The notes under the pieces are model-generated. The model made no database searches. It saw only the letters and a list, made by a program, of their open reading frames with translations, and was not told where the DNA came from. From Rhexocercosporidium sp. MPI-PUGE-AT-0058 (Eukaryota > Ascomycota > Leotiomycetes > Helotiales): DNA of 64,000 nt. The DNA is taken from NCBI GenBank assembly GCA_020746875.1, contig JAGTJL010000045.1, positions 1 through 64,000 of the forward strand, written 5' to 3'. The first letter of the stretch is position 1. Each line of letters opens with the position of its first letter. Made by a program: the position numbers and the translations under genes. Shown piece by piece: positions 39,299 through 48,961 of this stretch.

Positions 39299-39990
39299 AT
39301 GACTTTTACTCACTTGCTATTACAGCAAGCAGCTAAAGGAAGCATATTTTAATATAAGAAATAGGTCGAATCTATAATAAAGCTCCTAATAGACGAAAAC
39401 ACTTCCGAAAAGCGCGTTAAAAAGATCTTTCGTATAATAAATAAGAACGAAAACGGCAATTTAGATATAAAAGAGTTTAAGGAAAGCAATAAGCGCGACG
39501 AGACAATCGTATCAGCATTATTACTTTACGACGGCCTCCTTTAATTTCTTTCTTCTTATATTTTCTTCGTAATTACGCTTATTACATTATAAATAGAGAA
39601 ACAGGATTACGCAATAAGAATAAATAAGGAAGAATAACGTCTATCCTTACGTAACGGAAAACCCTTCGTGCCGGAAAAAAAAATAAGTACTTTAGCCTCG
39701 AGCATCTTAAATCTGTATATACCTTAATATCTCTTATATTATTTTCAAAGTTATATTCTATAATTACTTATTAACACCTTGAACTCTTTTTATTCGAAAA
39801 TCACAGTCGTATCGTCGCCTTTACGCCTGATTTATAAAGAGTCTCCTATTATAACGTAATAGACTTCTTTTACTACGGCTCTATTACAGAGTTTATATAA
39901 TCCTTAATATTTATTAAAGGGTCTTATTTGAGTTTGAAGGCCTGACTATTATAGGAAATCGTTATTAGCTTTATGGCTGCTGTAGCGTAT
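39299..39990 (+). pseudogene. RIP-mutated EF-hand protein gene fragment
   Basis: From an ATG at 39299 one frame reads through two RIP-type stops into an EF-hand: a helix 'VKKIFRIINK' followed by the loop N-K-N-E-N-G-N-L-D-I-K-E-F at about 39430-39468. The expected pattern is D-x-D-x-D-G-x-I-x-x-x-E; the three Asn at Ca-ligand positions are what G-to-A changes of GAx codons on the opposite strand give. After a short linker comes a hydrophobic stretch (F-L-S-S-Y-I-F-F-V-I-T-L-I-T-L, about 39545-39590) suggesting a membrane segment. Further stops follow. It lies just outside the 3' LTR of A' and is probably a host gene mutated by RIP spreading from the repeats. I could not tell which EF-hand membrane protein it was. 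Confidence 0.6.
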
Positions 39991-40068
39991 AAATACATAT
40001 AAAATCGCCATACAGGTCGGTACCTCGGATCAAGCGAGTAAGGAATTTGATTAAGTTAATACGAAATA

Positions 40069-40089
40069 ACCCCGTAATATTTACGGGGT
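40069..40089. repeat. Perfect 9-bp inverted repeat with 3-nt loop
   Basis: ACCCCGTAA (40069-40077), loop TAT, TTACGGGGT (40081-40089). It is a short G+C-rich hairpin in A+T-rich DNA at the compositional boundary. It is not followed by a T-run on either strand. Its role is unknown. Confidence 0.9.
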
Positions 40090-41200
40090 AATTTTAATTA
40101 TATAGCCTTAATCATAAGGCCAATAATAGCCTTCCTACCGACTTCTCTTCGACTACCTGACGAATAGCGACACCAGCGCGGGATAACACTAACCTATGCA
40201 GTGCCCGTTGGTGAGTATAGTACTACAAGGACCTTGCGTGCCCTAAATACTAGAGCGTCTAGCCCAGTTGTATAAAGAAGATGTTCCTAAGCTCAATACC
40301 AAAACTAAAGCCTATTAGTCTGCTTATTAACGTCTCACCTTACCCTTCCGCCCACCTCGATTTCAATACTTTATATTCAACAGTTAATAACTTTATATTA
40401 CATTAACTTCTATATAAGCAATTATAGAGTCTGAATCTCCTTCTAATTCTGATTCTACAGGCGCCAGACAAAAATAACACAGTACCGAGTTGTATGGGGA
40501 ATATCTAAACAGGTCTGATTCTTGGTTCAATGAAGACGACGTACGAATATCGATGCCATGGCCGCCCTGCGAACTATTCTCTCAAAGCTTGGCTCTACAA
40601 ACAGAAACGTACATTTTCGGAGATCGCGACATGCGCTCTAGCCTGCACAAAGGCAGAAAATTTTTCGAGTACCTGGTCGATGCGCTTGATCTCGATGACC
40701 GCACCTGAATCACTGAAGATCAATTGAGAATCTCACTCAGCCCTATGTTAGTCGCTGAGCTTAAAGGTAACTGAATGCCCCGTTTTGGAAGTCTTGACGA
40801 ACAGGTTGCTAATGGAATTATCTCGAACAGCGTCTTCTCCCCATCCCTTAAGCCAAGTACAGCGTGAGGTTCTTCTCAGCCATTCAGCAACTCCGATTAG
40901 AGACGAGCACGGCCATGCGTCACGAGCTTCTCGAAGCTCCTCTGCCCCAGCTGACCCGGCGCTGGAGCCTGCGACGCGGAAGCGAGGGCACTAAGACGTG
41001 CATACAGAGATTAGTAGCGACACCTACCATTCCGTGAACACCGATAGTAATCACAACGCCTGCGATACAAGCGACGAGGACCCCGACCTGTAAAGAGACA
41101 AAAGCCACGCTTAGCGCCTGCCGTGACTCCAACCACCTCCCGAGGGCACACCCCAGAGCTCCACGTCGGACAGCCTGGCCCCCTTGTGGCGTTGTCGACC
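40090..41200. other. Boundary region with no gene I can support
   Basis: Composition rises from A+T-rich to near normal between about 40.1 and 40.5 kb. Short overlapping frames occur at 40490-40708 and 40530-40727 (plus), and others further on. The stretch 41000-41200 reads Ser/Asp/Pro-rich with stops at likely Gln codons and may be the N-terminal part of the Myb-like pseudogene that follows, but I cannot show it. Confidence 0.4.
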
Positions 41201-41982
41201 GCCACACCTGAGATTGACGACGCGCAGCCTTAGGTTGATTACGAATGTCGGTCGACTTTTATTAATACTAGCCACCAGCATACGTCGCGATCTTCTCGAA
41301 GCCCGTCTGTGGAATCAGAGGCAGTACCAGTTGCTGAGTATCAGGAATAGCCATTCCAAAGCTTCCTCAAACGCATCAGGATCGGGGATGATATGACGTA
41401 CAATCTTGAGTTCAAACTGCCATCGATCTCGGAACACCTTCGCTTACCGATTGATCTTAACGCTTTGGATATTAATTACGACGCTGCTGAACATTCTAAG
41501 ATACACCAAGCACCATTAAAGCCAAAGAAGAGCAGGGTTTCATGGGTAGAAGACGATATAAAGCTGGCCCAGATGTGGAACGAAGGCCGTTCGTGGGAAT
41601 ACATCTTTGCTGCCCTCCCTAACCGGAGTAAAGGGTCCATCCGGGTGCGCTGTTCGACAAAATTCAAAAAGCGACCTCGTACAGGGGCCGGTCGTTCTTG
41701 AACTGGAGGAGGGGCCAATTGCTTCATTGACGTTGGGGCTCCCGTCAAGCAGCGGTGATGACGATGATTCAAGATCCGGACTTCAGCACGACAATGGAGA
41801 TTGTAGCGAGGCCGAGCAGGGCCGCTCGAGCACGAACAACCGATGGTCAGATCTAGATGAGCAGCGCTTGCTGGCATACAAGAAGGAGGGCAAGTCTTGG
41901 GAGTGGATCTTCCGCAATTCCCAGCAGGACTAGACCCGCAATACGCACACGCTGGAACATGATACAGCCCAGAGGCGAGTAG
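41201..41982 (+). pseudogene. Fungal Myb/SANT-like DNA-binding protein, pseudogene
   Basis: The frame around 41320-41440 reads V-A-E-Y-Q-E-stop-P-F-Q-S-F-L-K-R followed by 'MTYNLEFKLPSISEHL', a signature I know from a fungal Myb-like family where the stop position is Trp (TGG to TAG at 41348-41350). A first Myb-like helix set follows at 41540-41670 ('SWVEDDIKLAQMWNEGRSWE'). A second lies at 41842-41930 in a different frame ('RWSDLDEQRLLAYKKEGKSW'), and its last helix (A-I-R-T-R-W-N-M-I) is in a third frame up to a stop at 41980-41982. So there is at least one nonsense and two frameshifts. It was probably a nuclear DNA-binding protein and is not functional now. Confidence 0.72.
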
Positions 41983-42525
41983 GCTTCCTCCCGCAGGTGG
42001 ACAGGCGGTAGCTCAAGCTCTATGTGCCTACTTGTCCACTGGCGTCTGCCGGGACGAATGTCTGAAATGGACCCTATCCTTCTGTTCGCTAGTCGCATTG
42101 TAGGGGCAGGTACGGTTGAGGGAAGCGGCGTTCAAGGCGAGGAGGATGGGAGGTATCAGATGCATGGGAGGAATACCACAAAAGAAAATGGAGAGGTTGT
42201 CATCGAAAGCAGACATGAGCTGCAACGCCTTTATGAGAAGCAATTCGTGTATTATACACACTCTATTCGACGGATTCATACATCCTATCCCATGGAATGG
42301 CAACTCGCTTGCACATTTTAGCGCCATAATTTGAGGTGGCCGCATCGAATGCAGTTCGATTATTAAAAGAATTCTAAGAAGATCAAAAGAAATTAAGAGT
42401 TTAAAATAATACTTGTAGCTTTCTAGAACACTTTTTAGAGGTCGTGATGGCTGAGTGTGTTATTGCGAAAAAGTGGTATCCTTTCAAATGGCGCTAAAAT
42501 GTGTTTATGCCAGTCCATGGGATAG
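41983..42525. other. Non-coding stretch between Myb-like pseudogene and Tc1 element
   Basis: Short overlapping frames on both strands at 42022-42345 shadow each other and show no domain. The last 180 bp (42346-42525) are A+T-richer. Nothing is assigned. Confidence 0.4.
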
Positions 42526-42527
42526 TA

Positions 42528-42570
42528 CGGAGGTTGCGGCAATAAGTTATGGGTACGCCACCACCTTGGC
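42528..42570 (+). repeat. Left terminal inverted repeat of the Tc1 element
   Basis: 43 bp, exact reverse complement of 44103-44145, directly after the TA target site. Further internal CCTTGGC repeats (CCTTGGCACCTTGGCGCCTT, 42565-42585) follow on the left side only. Confidence 0.96.
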
Positions 42571-42688
42571 ACCTTGGCGCCTTGGCATGCCAGCGCATCG
42601 CGGGGCATTCTTCAAATGATAAGAAATGTAAATATCTTAGTTTTATTACTTTATTTTGAAGCTATTTTCATTAGTTTGCATTACCAAA

Positions 42689-44014
42689 ATGACTCCTGGT
42701 GTACGGCAAGGCCGCCATGACGTCGGCACACGACTTCAAGCTCTTACTTTGCTTGAATTTGGAGTTCTAGTAGCGTTAATTTATGAAATCACTTTTATTT
42801 CTTCAACTTCATAATACCGGCTTCGGAAAGTTGCAATTTCAAGAGGTTACCAGCCATTAGAAGACCGAAAGCTTCTGATTTCGTATGTTAATGATGCCGA
42901 GAGGTCAGGGAGGCTTGTAAAAGCTACGGAAGAGATTAAATAAGAAGTTGAAAAGATTCTAACGAAGAATTCTACTACACGAACACTCTCAACTTAAGCA
43001 ATTGCTAATATCCTTACCGAAAAGAACCCTTTATTCAAAATCTCGGCACGTACTGTTTGGTCGATTCTTTTAAAGCTAGGCTACGGAACCTTCAAACCAA
43101 GCTATAAACCAGGCCTTACACTTGCAGCAAAAGCGATTCGCCTTCAATGGTGTCGAGACCACGCAGATTAGACTCTTGAAGATTGGAAACGAGTGATTTG
43201 GTCTGACGAGACGTCTGTAACGATAGGAGGTCAACGAGGTCGAATTAGAGTTTGGCGGAAGGCACACGAAACCTATTACCCGCACGTTATTCGCCGGCGT
43301 TGGAAAGGATATAAATAATTTATGTTCTGGGGTTGTTTCTCGTATGACAAGAAAGGGCCATGTTATATATGGAAAGATGAGACGAAGACAGAGAAGAAAG
43401 AAGCTGATATTTGGCTTGAAGAGCAGAATAAGCTGCTTGAGCCAGAGTGTAAGGTCGATTGGGAGCTTGAGACTGTAATGCGGCGAACACGACTCACTCG
43501 GAGAATGCCAGGTAAAAAGCCAACTTGGAAGTGGGGGAAAGCAACTGGAAAGCTTGTACGAGATTCAAAAGGAGGCATTGATTGGTATCGATATCAAAAG
43601 CTTATTCTTTATGAAAAGCTCTTGCCTTTTGCAAAAGAATGCAAGAAAGACCGTCCCGACATACTCGTTTAAGAAGATAATGCTTCTCTACACGCTCATT
43701 TATATCAATTTCGTGTATACGACTTTTGGGAAATCGCTCGTATGATTTGGCCAGCAAACTCTCTTGATTTGAATATGATTGAACCTTTATGGTTTTGGAT
43801 GAAGAAAGAAACAACAAAATATGGAGTTGCAACAGGTCAAAAGCAAATGGAGCAAGATTGGTTGAAGTGTTGGAAAGAGTTGTCTTAAGAGCGTATTCAA
43901 CGATGGATTGAGAGAATTCCGAGGCATATACAAGAGGTAATAGCTTTAGAAGGAGGTAATGAGTATGCTGAAGGCTCAGGAAAAAGGCAACGGAATCCAG
44001 ATAGTATACGATAA
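42689..44014 (+). pseudogene. Tc1-type DDE transposase with seven nonsense codons, no frameshift
   Basis: 441 codons from ATG 42689 to TAA 44012-44014 in a single frame. Stops lie at 42812, 42941, 42995, 43169, 43316, 43670 and 43886; six are TAA and the one at 43169 is TAG. Where family alignment is clear the lost residues are Gln or Trp, as RIP produces. The N-terminal third is a helix-turn-helix region (R-L-R-K-V-A-I-S-R-G-Y). Catalytic acidic residues are Asp at 43205 (W-S-D-E-T), Asp at 43676 (E-D-N-A-S-L-H-A-H) and Glu at 43781 (L-D-L-N-M-I-E-P-L-W). The last two are separated by 34 residues, the DD34E spacing of Tc1. The 156 residues between the first two include a charged insert ('KTEKKEADIWLEEQNKLLEP') that I know from fungal members. 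Confidence 0.93.
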
Positions 44015-44102
44015 ATTGATAATGACAGAAATTATCAAATTCTAATAGAAATTGAGTGTAAGAGGTACGCTAAGAGTCATTGAACTCTAGCTCCTTGGCA
44101 TC

Positions 44103-44145
44103 GCCAAGGTGGTGGCGTACCCATAACTTATTGCCGCAACCTCCG
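44103..44145 (-). repeat. Right terminal inverted repeat of the Tc1 element
   Basis: 43 bp, exact reverse complement of 42528-42570, followed by TA at 44146-44147. Confidence 0.96.
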
Positions 44146-44147
44146 TA

Positions 44148-45257
44148 GCCATCAATATTACACCCATTTTTGCCATCCTGATCGCTGCCTGTGAATCCTC
44201 TCATTCAACAACAACATGTATTGTACTCTACTATATTGTACCTTCTAACTTCTTCATTTTTCATGGAATCAGGCAGAATATCGAAAGCAAGACAGGGAGC
44301 AAGAAAGGCGATCAGTTATCATACACAATCCGTGACATCGCTGAATCAACACCAAGCTACTTCATCCTCCTCTCAGCCCAAGCTCCCAGATCACCGAAAT
44401 ATCCCTCCAGATCGTCACCTCGCCACTCTCACAACGCAAACCAAAGGCGGCGTGCGTCTTTCCCTGCCTGGATTGCACGTTCATAATTGGGTGCTTGATT
44501 GAAGAGAGCCTGTGCAGAGAAAGGCAGTTACTTCTCTGCTCATGCGCTGAAAAAGACGATGCTTGAACGAAGGACGTACCATAAAATATTGCCTCGCCCA
44601 GACCAGACATTGTATCCGCAGATGTGGTATCCACCATTATAGTATCTGCAGATGTCGTATGGACTGAGCGAGCAGACGCTAGACGCAAGTGAAGAGGGTC
44701 AACATTCTTTTTGGCCTCTGTACTGGGATTCGTTATTGGCCTCCATCCAACGGGATTTCGGAGTGGGTGGCACCGTATGCGCCGCTGCTTCAGAGGATCC
44801 CAGTTGCGGAGTCCACAAAGGGTTGTGTGAAGATTTTTAAGGGGTTAACGATTAAAGAGACGAATCTGTTCTGGAACTTTGATGGAACAGAACTTCCTTG
44901 GTCAAACATGCTCGAAAAGGCTCTATTTTGTAGACTGAGCCATCAGATCTAGAGAAGAGGAATTAGGAGTGAGTGAAGAGATCAAGGTTTCTTGTTTCGA
45001 TTTCAGATAGATTGTATTGATCTTTCTTGTAAGGAACGATACTCCAAATGTTCTTGTGATTGACTTGGTGTAAACAGATGAGGGAGAGGCAGAGGATTGA
45101 ACTGGTTCTTGATCTTGAAAGTATTGAGTTGAAAAGTCTTAGACTCTGCTAGTGAAAGTGGAAAGAAAGTAGAGAACTACGCTTCGACTTGCAACAGCCT
45201 AACTATAACTAGCATCGAATCTATAACTGTGCAAGATGCGTTGTTGTTACCGGTATA
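44148..45257. other. Intergenic region, no gene supported
   Basis: About 1.1 kb of near-normal composition. Frames at 44191-44502 (plus, 103 codons), 44362-44688 (minus, 108) and 44689-44952 (plus, 87) overlap one another and show no recognisable domain or splice structure. The segment next to 45257 is probably the 3' untranslated region of the DUF3632 gene. Confidence 0.4.
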
Positions 45258-46229
45258 TCAATCCACCCAATCAACATCAATATCAATCTCATCACCACTC
45301 ACACTCTCCTTTCCACTATTGACAAGTGCTTCCCACATGGCTGCCTGAAGCCTCTCTGTAAATTTTGCCTCGCCTGGCACATCAAAGTCCAACTCGCGAC
45401 CACAGAAGATCATGTTCATGAAACCCTTCTTTGCCTCCTTAACCACTTCTTTATCCTCATTATGGCTGAGTTCTTGGAAACGACGTCTCCAGAACAACCA
45501 ACGCTGAAGGCTGAACCCGTCCTGGTCGACACCTGCCTTTCGTGCCAACTCTCCGGCGGCCAGCAATTGAGATCTGGGTTCCTTATCAGACTGCTCAATG
45601 ACAGAGAGTGTGAGAAGCTTGTGACGACAATGATCGACCCAGACGACGGCCGCAGGGAGCAGAGCAATAGTTTTCGTCTCATCTTCTACTTCGAGGGCTG
45701 CGCGCAGGTACCAAAGTACCGTCAGGCGAAGTGAATCTTGGCAGCTGTTGACAGCAAAGAGCTTGGCTGAAAAAGCGGCAAGATTGCACTGCTGCTTCCC
45801 AGTCCCAGTTATCAGTAGCTGCTCCCAGTGGGTTTGCAAGCTATCTGCAAAACCGTATGACTCCCAGCCTGCTGTGGCATTTTCGGTTGGGTGAAGGCTT
45901 CTGTGGATTGAATCCAACTCTTTCGTCCACAGCAGCAAAGAAACAAGTTTCTCTTGAAATGGATCATCCTTTTCAAGAGCTTTGGCGGTTTCAATAAACA
46001 TGTGCCATAGGACGTAAAGTCCTTCCTGCACGGCCTCGGCCTCGGCTTGTGGTCGACGGGAGGCATCTTTGATGAACTGGAAGCTGAAACTCTGGATAGA
46101 GATCAGCTGGTCCGACTTGTCTTTTGTACTAGAACTGGAGCTTAGAATTTCGGCATCGAAAGCCTCACGGGCCTCCTGCCTAAATCGTGAGTCTTGATAG
46201 ACTGAAAAGGGGGTGGTTGGTGCTGCCAT
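45258..46229 (-). CDS. DUF3632-family protein, intact
   Basis: 323 aa, single exon, start at 46229 (CGTCATGGCA on the coding strand reads ATGGCAGCACC) and stop at 45258-45260. The sequence matches my memory of the fungal DUF3632 family: helical, with the conserved block 'GLYVLWHMFIETAKALEKDD' at about residues 68-90, W-E-Q-L-L near 135, and 'LQRWLFWRRRFQELS' near residue 245. It ends in an acidic tail (E-I-D-I-D-V-D-W-V-D). No signal peptide or membrane segment, so probably cytoplasmic or nuclear. The family has no known biochemical function. It lies tail-to-head with the MFS gene (47222) on the same strand. Nothing in the sequence ties it to the cluster; it may be the cluster's neighbour. 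Confidence 0.85.
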   Translation of the reverse strand: MAAPTTPFSVYQDSRFRQEAREAFDAEILSSSSSTKDKSDQLISIQSFSFQFIKDASRRPQAEAEAVQEGLYVLWHMFIETAKALEKDDPFQEKLVSLLLWTKELDSIHRSLHPTENATAGWESYGFADSLQTHWEQLLITGTGKQQCNLAAFSAKLFAVNSCQDSLRLTVLWYLRAALEVEDETKTIALLPAAVVWVDHCRHKLLTLSVIEQSDKEPRSQLLAAGELARKAGVDQDGFSLQRWLFWRRRFQELSHNEDKEVVKEAKKGFMNMIFCGRELDFDVPGEAKFTERLQAAMWEALVNSGKESVSGDEIDIDVDWVD

Positions 46230-47221
46230 GACGGATCGCGAAGGATATATATCGTTGGGATAAAACTGATAAGCGACGGCCTGAATTTGATGTCGAGATT
46301 TCTTTAGTGGGCAGATTAGGACGGTTTTGCTTCAAGTTGTAAACAGTGGGTGAAAGCAATGTTTAGGGGACCTTTCAGGCTGCTAAGTGCCACGATGGCA
46401 AGTCCTCAGTGGCGAACCGGGTTTTAGGCAACCAGCTCTAGGCAGCCATAGTCAGATGATGAGCTTACGTAAGTAGGTAAGGATTCCAGAGCAATCATTG
46501 TATTGGTGTTGGATAGGTTGAATGGATAATTAGCCTGAAGTAGGAACACAGCATACACAGCCTCCGTAGCTGACTGAGTACTAACAATAATTTGAACTTG
46601 ACATCTATCTATCTTATATTGAGCGTTTTGTGGATCCCTTTTTAAAAGTTCTGGTCACGTGAAGGCTTCTGATTGGCTGCAGCCACTCGCACAGGCCAGC
46701 CGCAGGAACGCCAAAATCCGCGGCTTACCGTCCGGAGATACCCGCACGTACCCGGTACACACCTGTAAGCATTTTTCTACGCGCTTTTACGCGTGTTGCT
46801 TTTATACCAACGTCTTGATTCGATCATTACTACCCAAACGGACTCTTCTCCTCCTCAGTGGTGTGGGAAGTGCAATCAAAGGCGGCCCGCAAGTGATTTC
46901 CCAACGAATCACCTTGGTGCTCGATACAAGACGTGCATAAGGCTTTCCTATAACACTCGCTTTCCCTGACTGTAAGCGAGAGCTCGCAGAATTGCAGGCA
47001 GCGCACTGACTATTACCTACTCATCCTCCAAATCCTGTCCAGGTCGCCCATCAATCGTACAATATGTTACATAAGCTAATTCTGATTAGGTATCCAGTGT
47101 CTCTGGAGTGATGATGTGCGGACTCATCCTTGTAACCGCACCTGTGCCAATCACTCGTTTCCACCATCAGATGCATCCCATCTCTGCACCACCACCATAT
47201 ATTCAATCATGCACTTCCTTT
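46230..47221. other. Intergenic region upstream of the DUF3632 gene and downstream of the MFS gene
   Basis: About 1 kb. It holds an E-box type CACGTG at 46655 (GGTCACGTGAAGG) and a plus-strand frame of 93 codons (46659-46940) without recognisable features, which I do not call as a gene. The right end is likely the MFS 3' untranslated region. Confidence 0.45.
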
Positions 47222-48961
47222 TCAGTTCTTCTCGGTTTCTTGTAACTCATGCGCTGACACGAGTATCTTGTCCAGAGAAGCGCCGCGCAGCGTGAAACTG
47301 AGGATAAAGCCCAGCCCACTAATCCCAGTCATGACCTCGAATAGCGACTGAAAGGCTTTCCTGTAGGCCTGCGTGACAGCTATCCTTTGCGCAGACGCCA
47401 CCGGTAAAGCCACGAGCTCCGTGATGTATGATTCTGCAGTTGTGGCGATGGCAGTTGGTAAGCCTGCGTCTGACAGGAAGGTAGCTAGGCGATTTTGAAA
47501 TACAGCGCCGCCAATGGCGACGCCTAAGCAAAGGCCCAGTCCTCGCATGAATGCGAACAATGCAGTGGCGCTTGCTACATCGTCAACTGTGGCTAGTGCC
47601 TGCACGGCGAAGTTGTGTCCGACCAGGAGTGCGCCTTGTCCAAGGCCAAGGACTAAGAAGATGAAAACCATGGCAACCACGGAAGTCGATGTGTCCAGCA
47701 GGATTAACAGTCCCATAGCGAGCGTGTTGAAAGCCCAGCCTGCCCATACAGCCCAGCGCCATTTTCCCAAGCGTGAGATGGCTAAGCCAAAGAGAGAACT
47801 GGCTGGTACAAGCCCGCATCCGATTGGAAGAATAACAATGCCAACGTTCAAAGGTTTTCGAGCCTGTACGCTGAGTAGCAGCAAAGCCAGGTAGTATATC
47901 CCACCATACAAAGTCAACCCCTGGAGTAAGGTGCAAAAATACGCCGTCATGAGCGACCGGTCGCGCAGCATGGTCCTCCGGATGAATGGTTGTTTGGCGA
48001 TCGAGACTTCCCAAAGTCCAGTGAACAATAGGCCGGCTGCACCAAGACACAAAGGGACGAGTGTCTGGTAGCTATCCCAAGGATACTGGTGCCCTGCCCA
48101 TGTAAGTCCAATGAGAAGAGCAGTGCTACTCGCGATGAAGAGACAGGAACCGAGCCAGTCGAATCCGAGCAGACCTGCTCTCACGGATTTCTGTGTGCGA
48201 CTGATACGGACCACAAATGGAACCATTAACAGGCCAATCGCGCAAAATGGGAAATTCAGATAAAATAACCAACGCCAGGTCGTCTTCTCGGCAATGACGC
48301 CTCCAATGATTGGGCCTATGTTAGTCCCTAATGCCCAAGCCACCTGAGAGACTCCGTTGTACTTCGGTCGAAAGCGCAGCGGGATCACATCGGTCATGAT
48401 GATCAGGTTCATGACGATGACGCCCCCACCTCCAATGCCTTGCATGGCACGTCCGGTCAAGAGCACGCGGAAATTGTTGGCAAGACAGCATATGGTCGAG
48501 CCGCCGGTGAAGAGCACGAGTGCTGCGAACAGGATCTCTCTGCGGCCGAGGACGTCGGAAAGAGCGACGAGGATGGGCTGGAAGACTGCGCTGGTGAGGA
48601 GATATGCCGAGCCGGCCCAGAAAGTCTCGTTAGCAGTTCCGTTCAATGCAGTTGCAAGCGTCTAGATATACCTGATTAGCTTTCGTCCCATGCGGCGTAC
48701 GGATGTAGAAACAACATCACTTACTGGCAGAGCCGCAACTAATATTGTAGCGTCTAGTGCAACGACAATAGAAACTATCGCGAGGCATATGAGGATCAGT
48801 TTTATCTGCGTCGTAGCTTTCCAGTTGTCGTCAGTTTGGGCCTCTTTATCCAAGGTCATTTCGAAGTCCGGATTGGGGCTTGAATGTGCTTCTGAAGAGG
48901 CGCGTGCCTCCTCGATGCGGCTGCCATCAACGTCATCACGGGTATCTGAGTCTCGCGACAT
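47222..48961 (-). CDS. MFS transporter, DHA2-like multidrug/toxin-efflux type
   Basis: Two exons: 48961-48725 and 48661-47222, with a 63-bp intron (48662-48724; GTAAGT..CTAG, phase 0) splitting the A-L-P|T-L-A motif. Spliced length 558 aa, normal for the 14-helix DHA2 group. Residues 1-50 are a polar cytoplasmic tail. Helix 1 carries the DHA signature 'LDATILVAALP'. Motif A is L-S-D-V-L-G-R-R-E, motif B R-A-M-Q-G-I-G-G-G-G, motif C G-T-N-I-G-P-I-I-G-G, then 'WRWLFYLNFPF'. It likely sits in the plasma membrane and exports small molecules by proton antiport. It is divergent from the P450 across a 591-bp shared promoter region, consistent with a role in exporting the cluster product (inference). 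No broken codons were seen. Confidence 0.93.

Larger units (their letters stand above)
42528..44145 (+). mobile_element. Tc1/mariner transposon, RIP-inactivated, with perfect 43-bp terminal inverted repeats
   Basis: 1,618 bp flanked by TA dinucleotides (42526-42527 and 44146-44147), the target duplication of this superfamily. The terminal repeats 42528-42570 and 44103-44145 are perfect inverted copies over 43 bp, starting CGGAGGTTGCGGCAATAAGT. One full-length transposase frame lies inside on the plus strand (42689-44014). Perfect ends with a mutated coding region suggest a fairly young copy that was hit by RIP after insertion. Such ends could still be moved by a transposase supplied elsewhere; that is inference. 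Confidence 0.95.

Noticed and set aside
1..40100. Mitochondrial or bacterial origin of the A+T-rich part
   Set aside because: It holds Gypsy and Copia retrotransposons with target duplications and RIP-type mutations, and it is continuous with nuclear fungal genes.
40920..41207. Minus-strand 95-codon frame and its overlapping partners at 41011-41205
   Set aside because: They overlap in several frames, lack domains and splice logic, and lie opposite a Ser/Asp-rich plus-strand remnant; probably shadows.
44191..44952. Small genes between the Tc1 element and DUF3632
   Set aside because: The frames overlap on both strands with no domain or convincing start or splice signals.
45462..45734. Plus-strand frame of 90 codons opposite the DUF3632 gene
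   Set aside because: Antisense shadow of an intact, recognisable gene, with no domain of its own.
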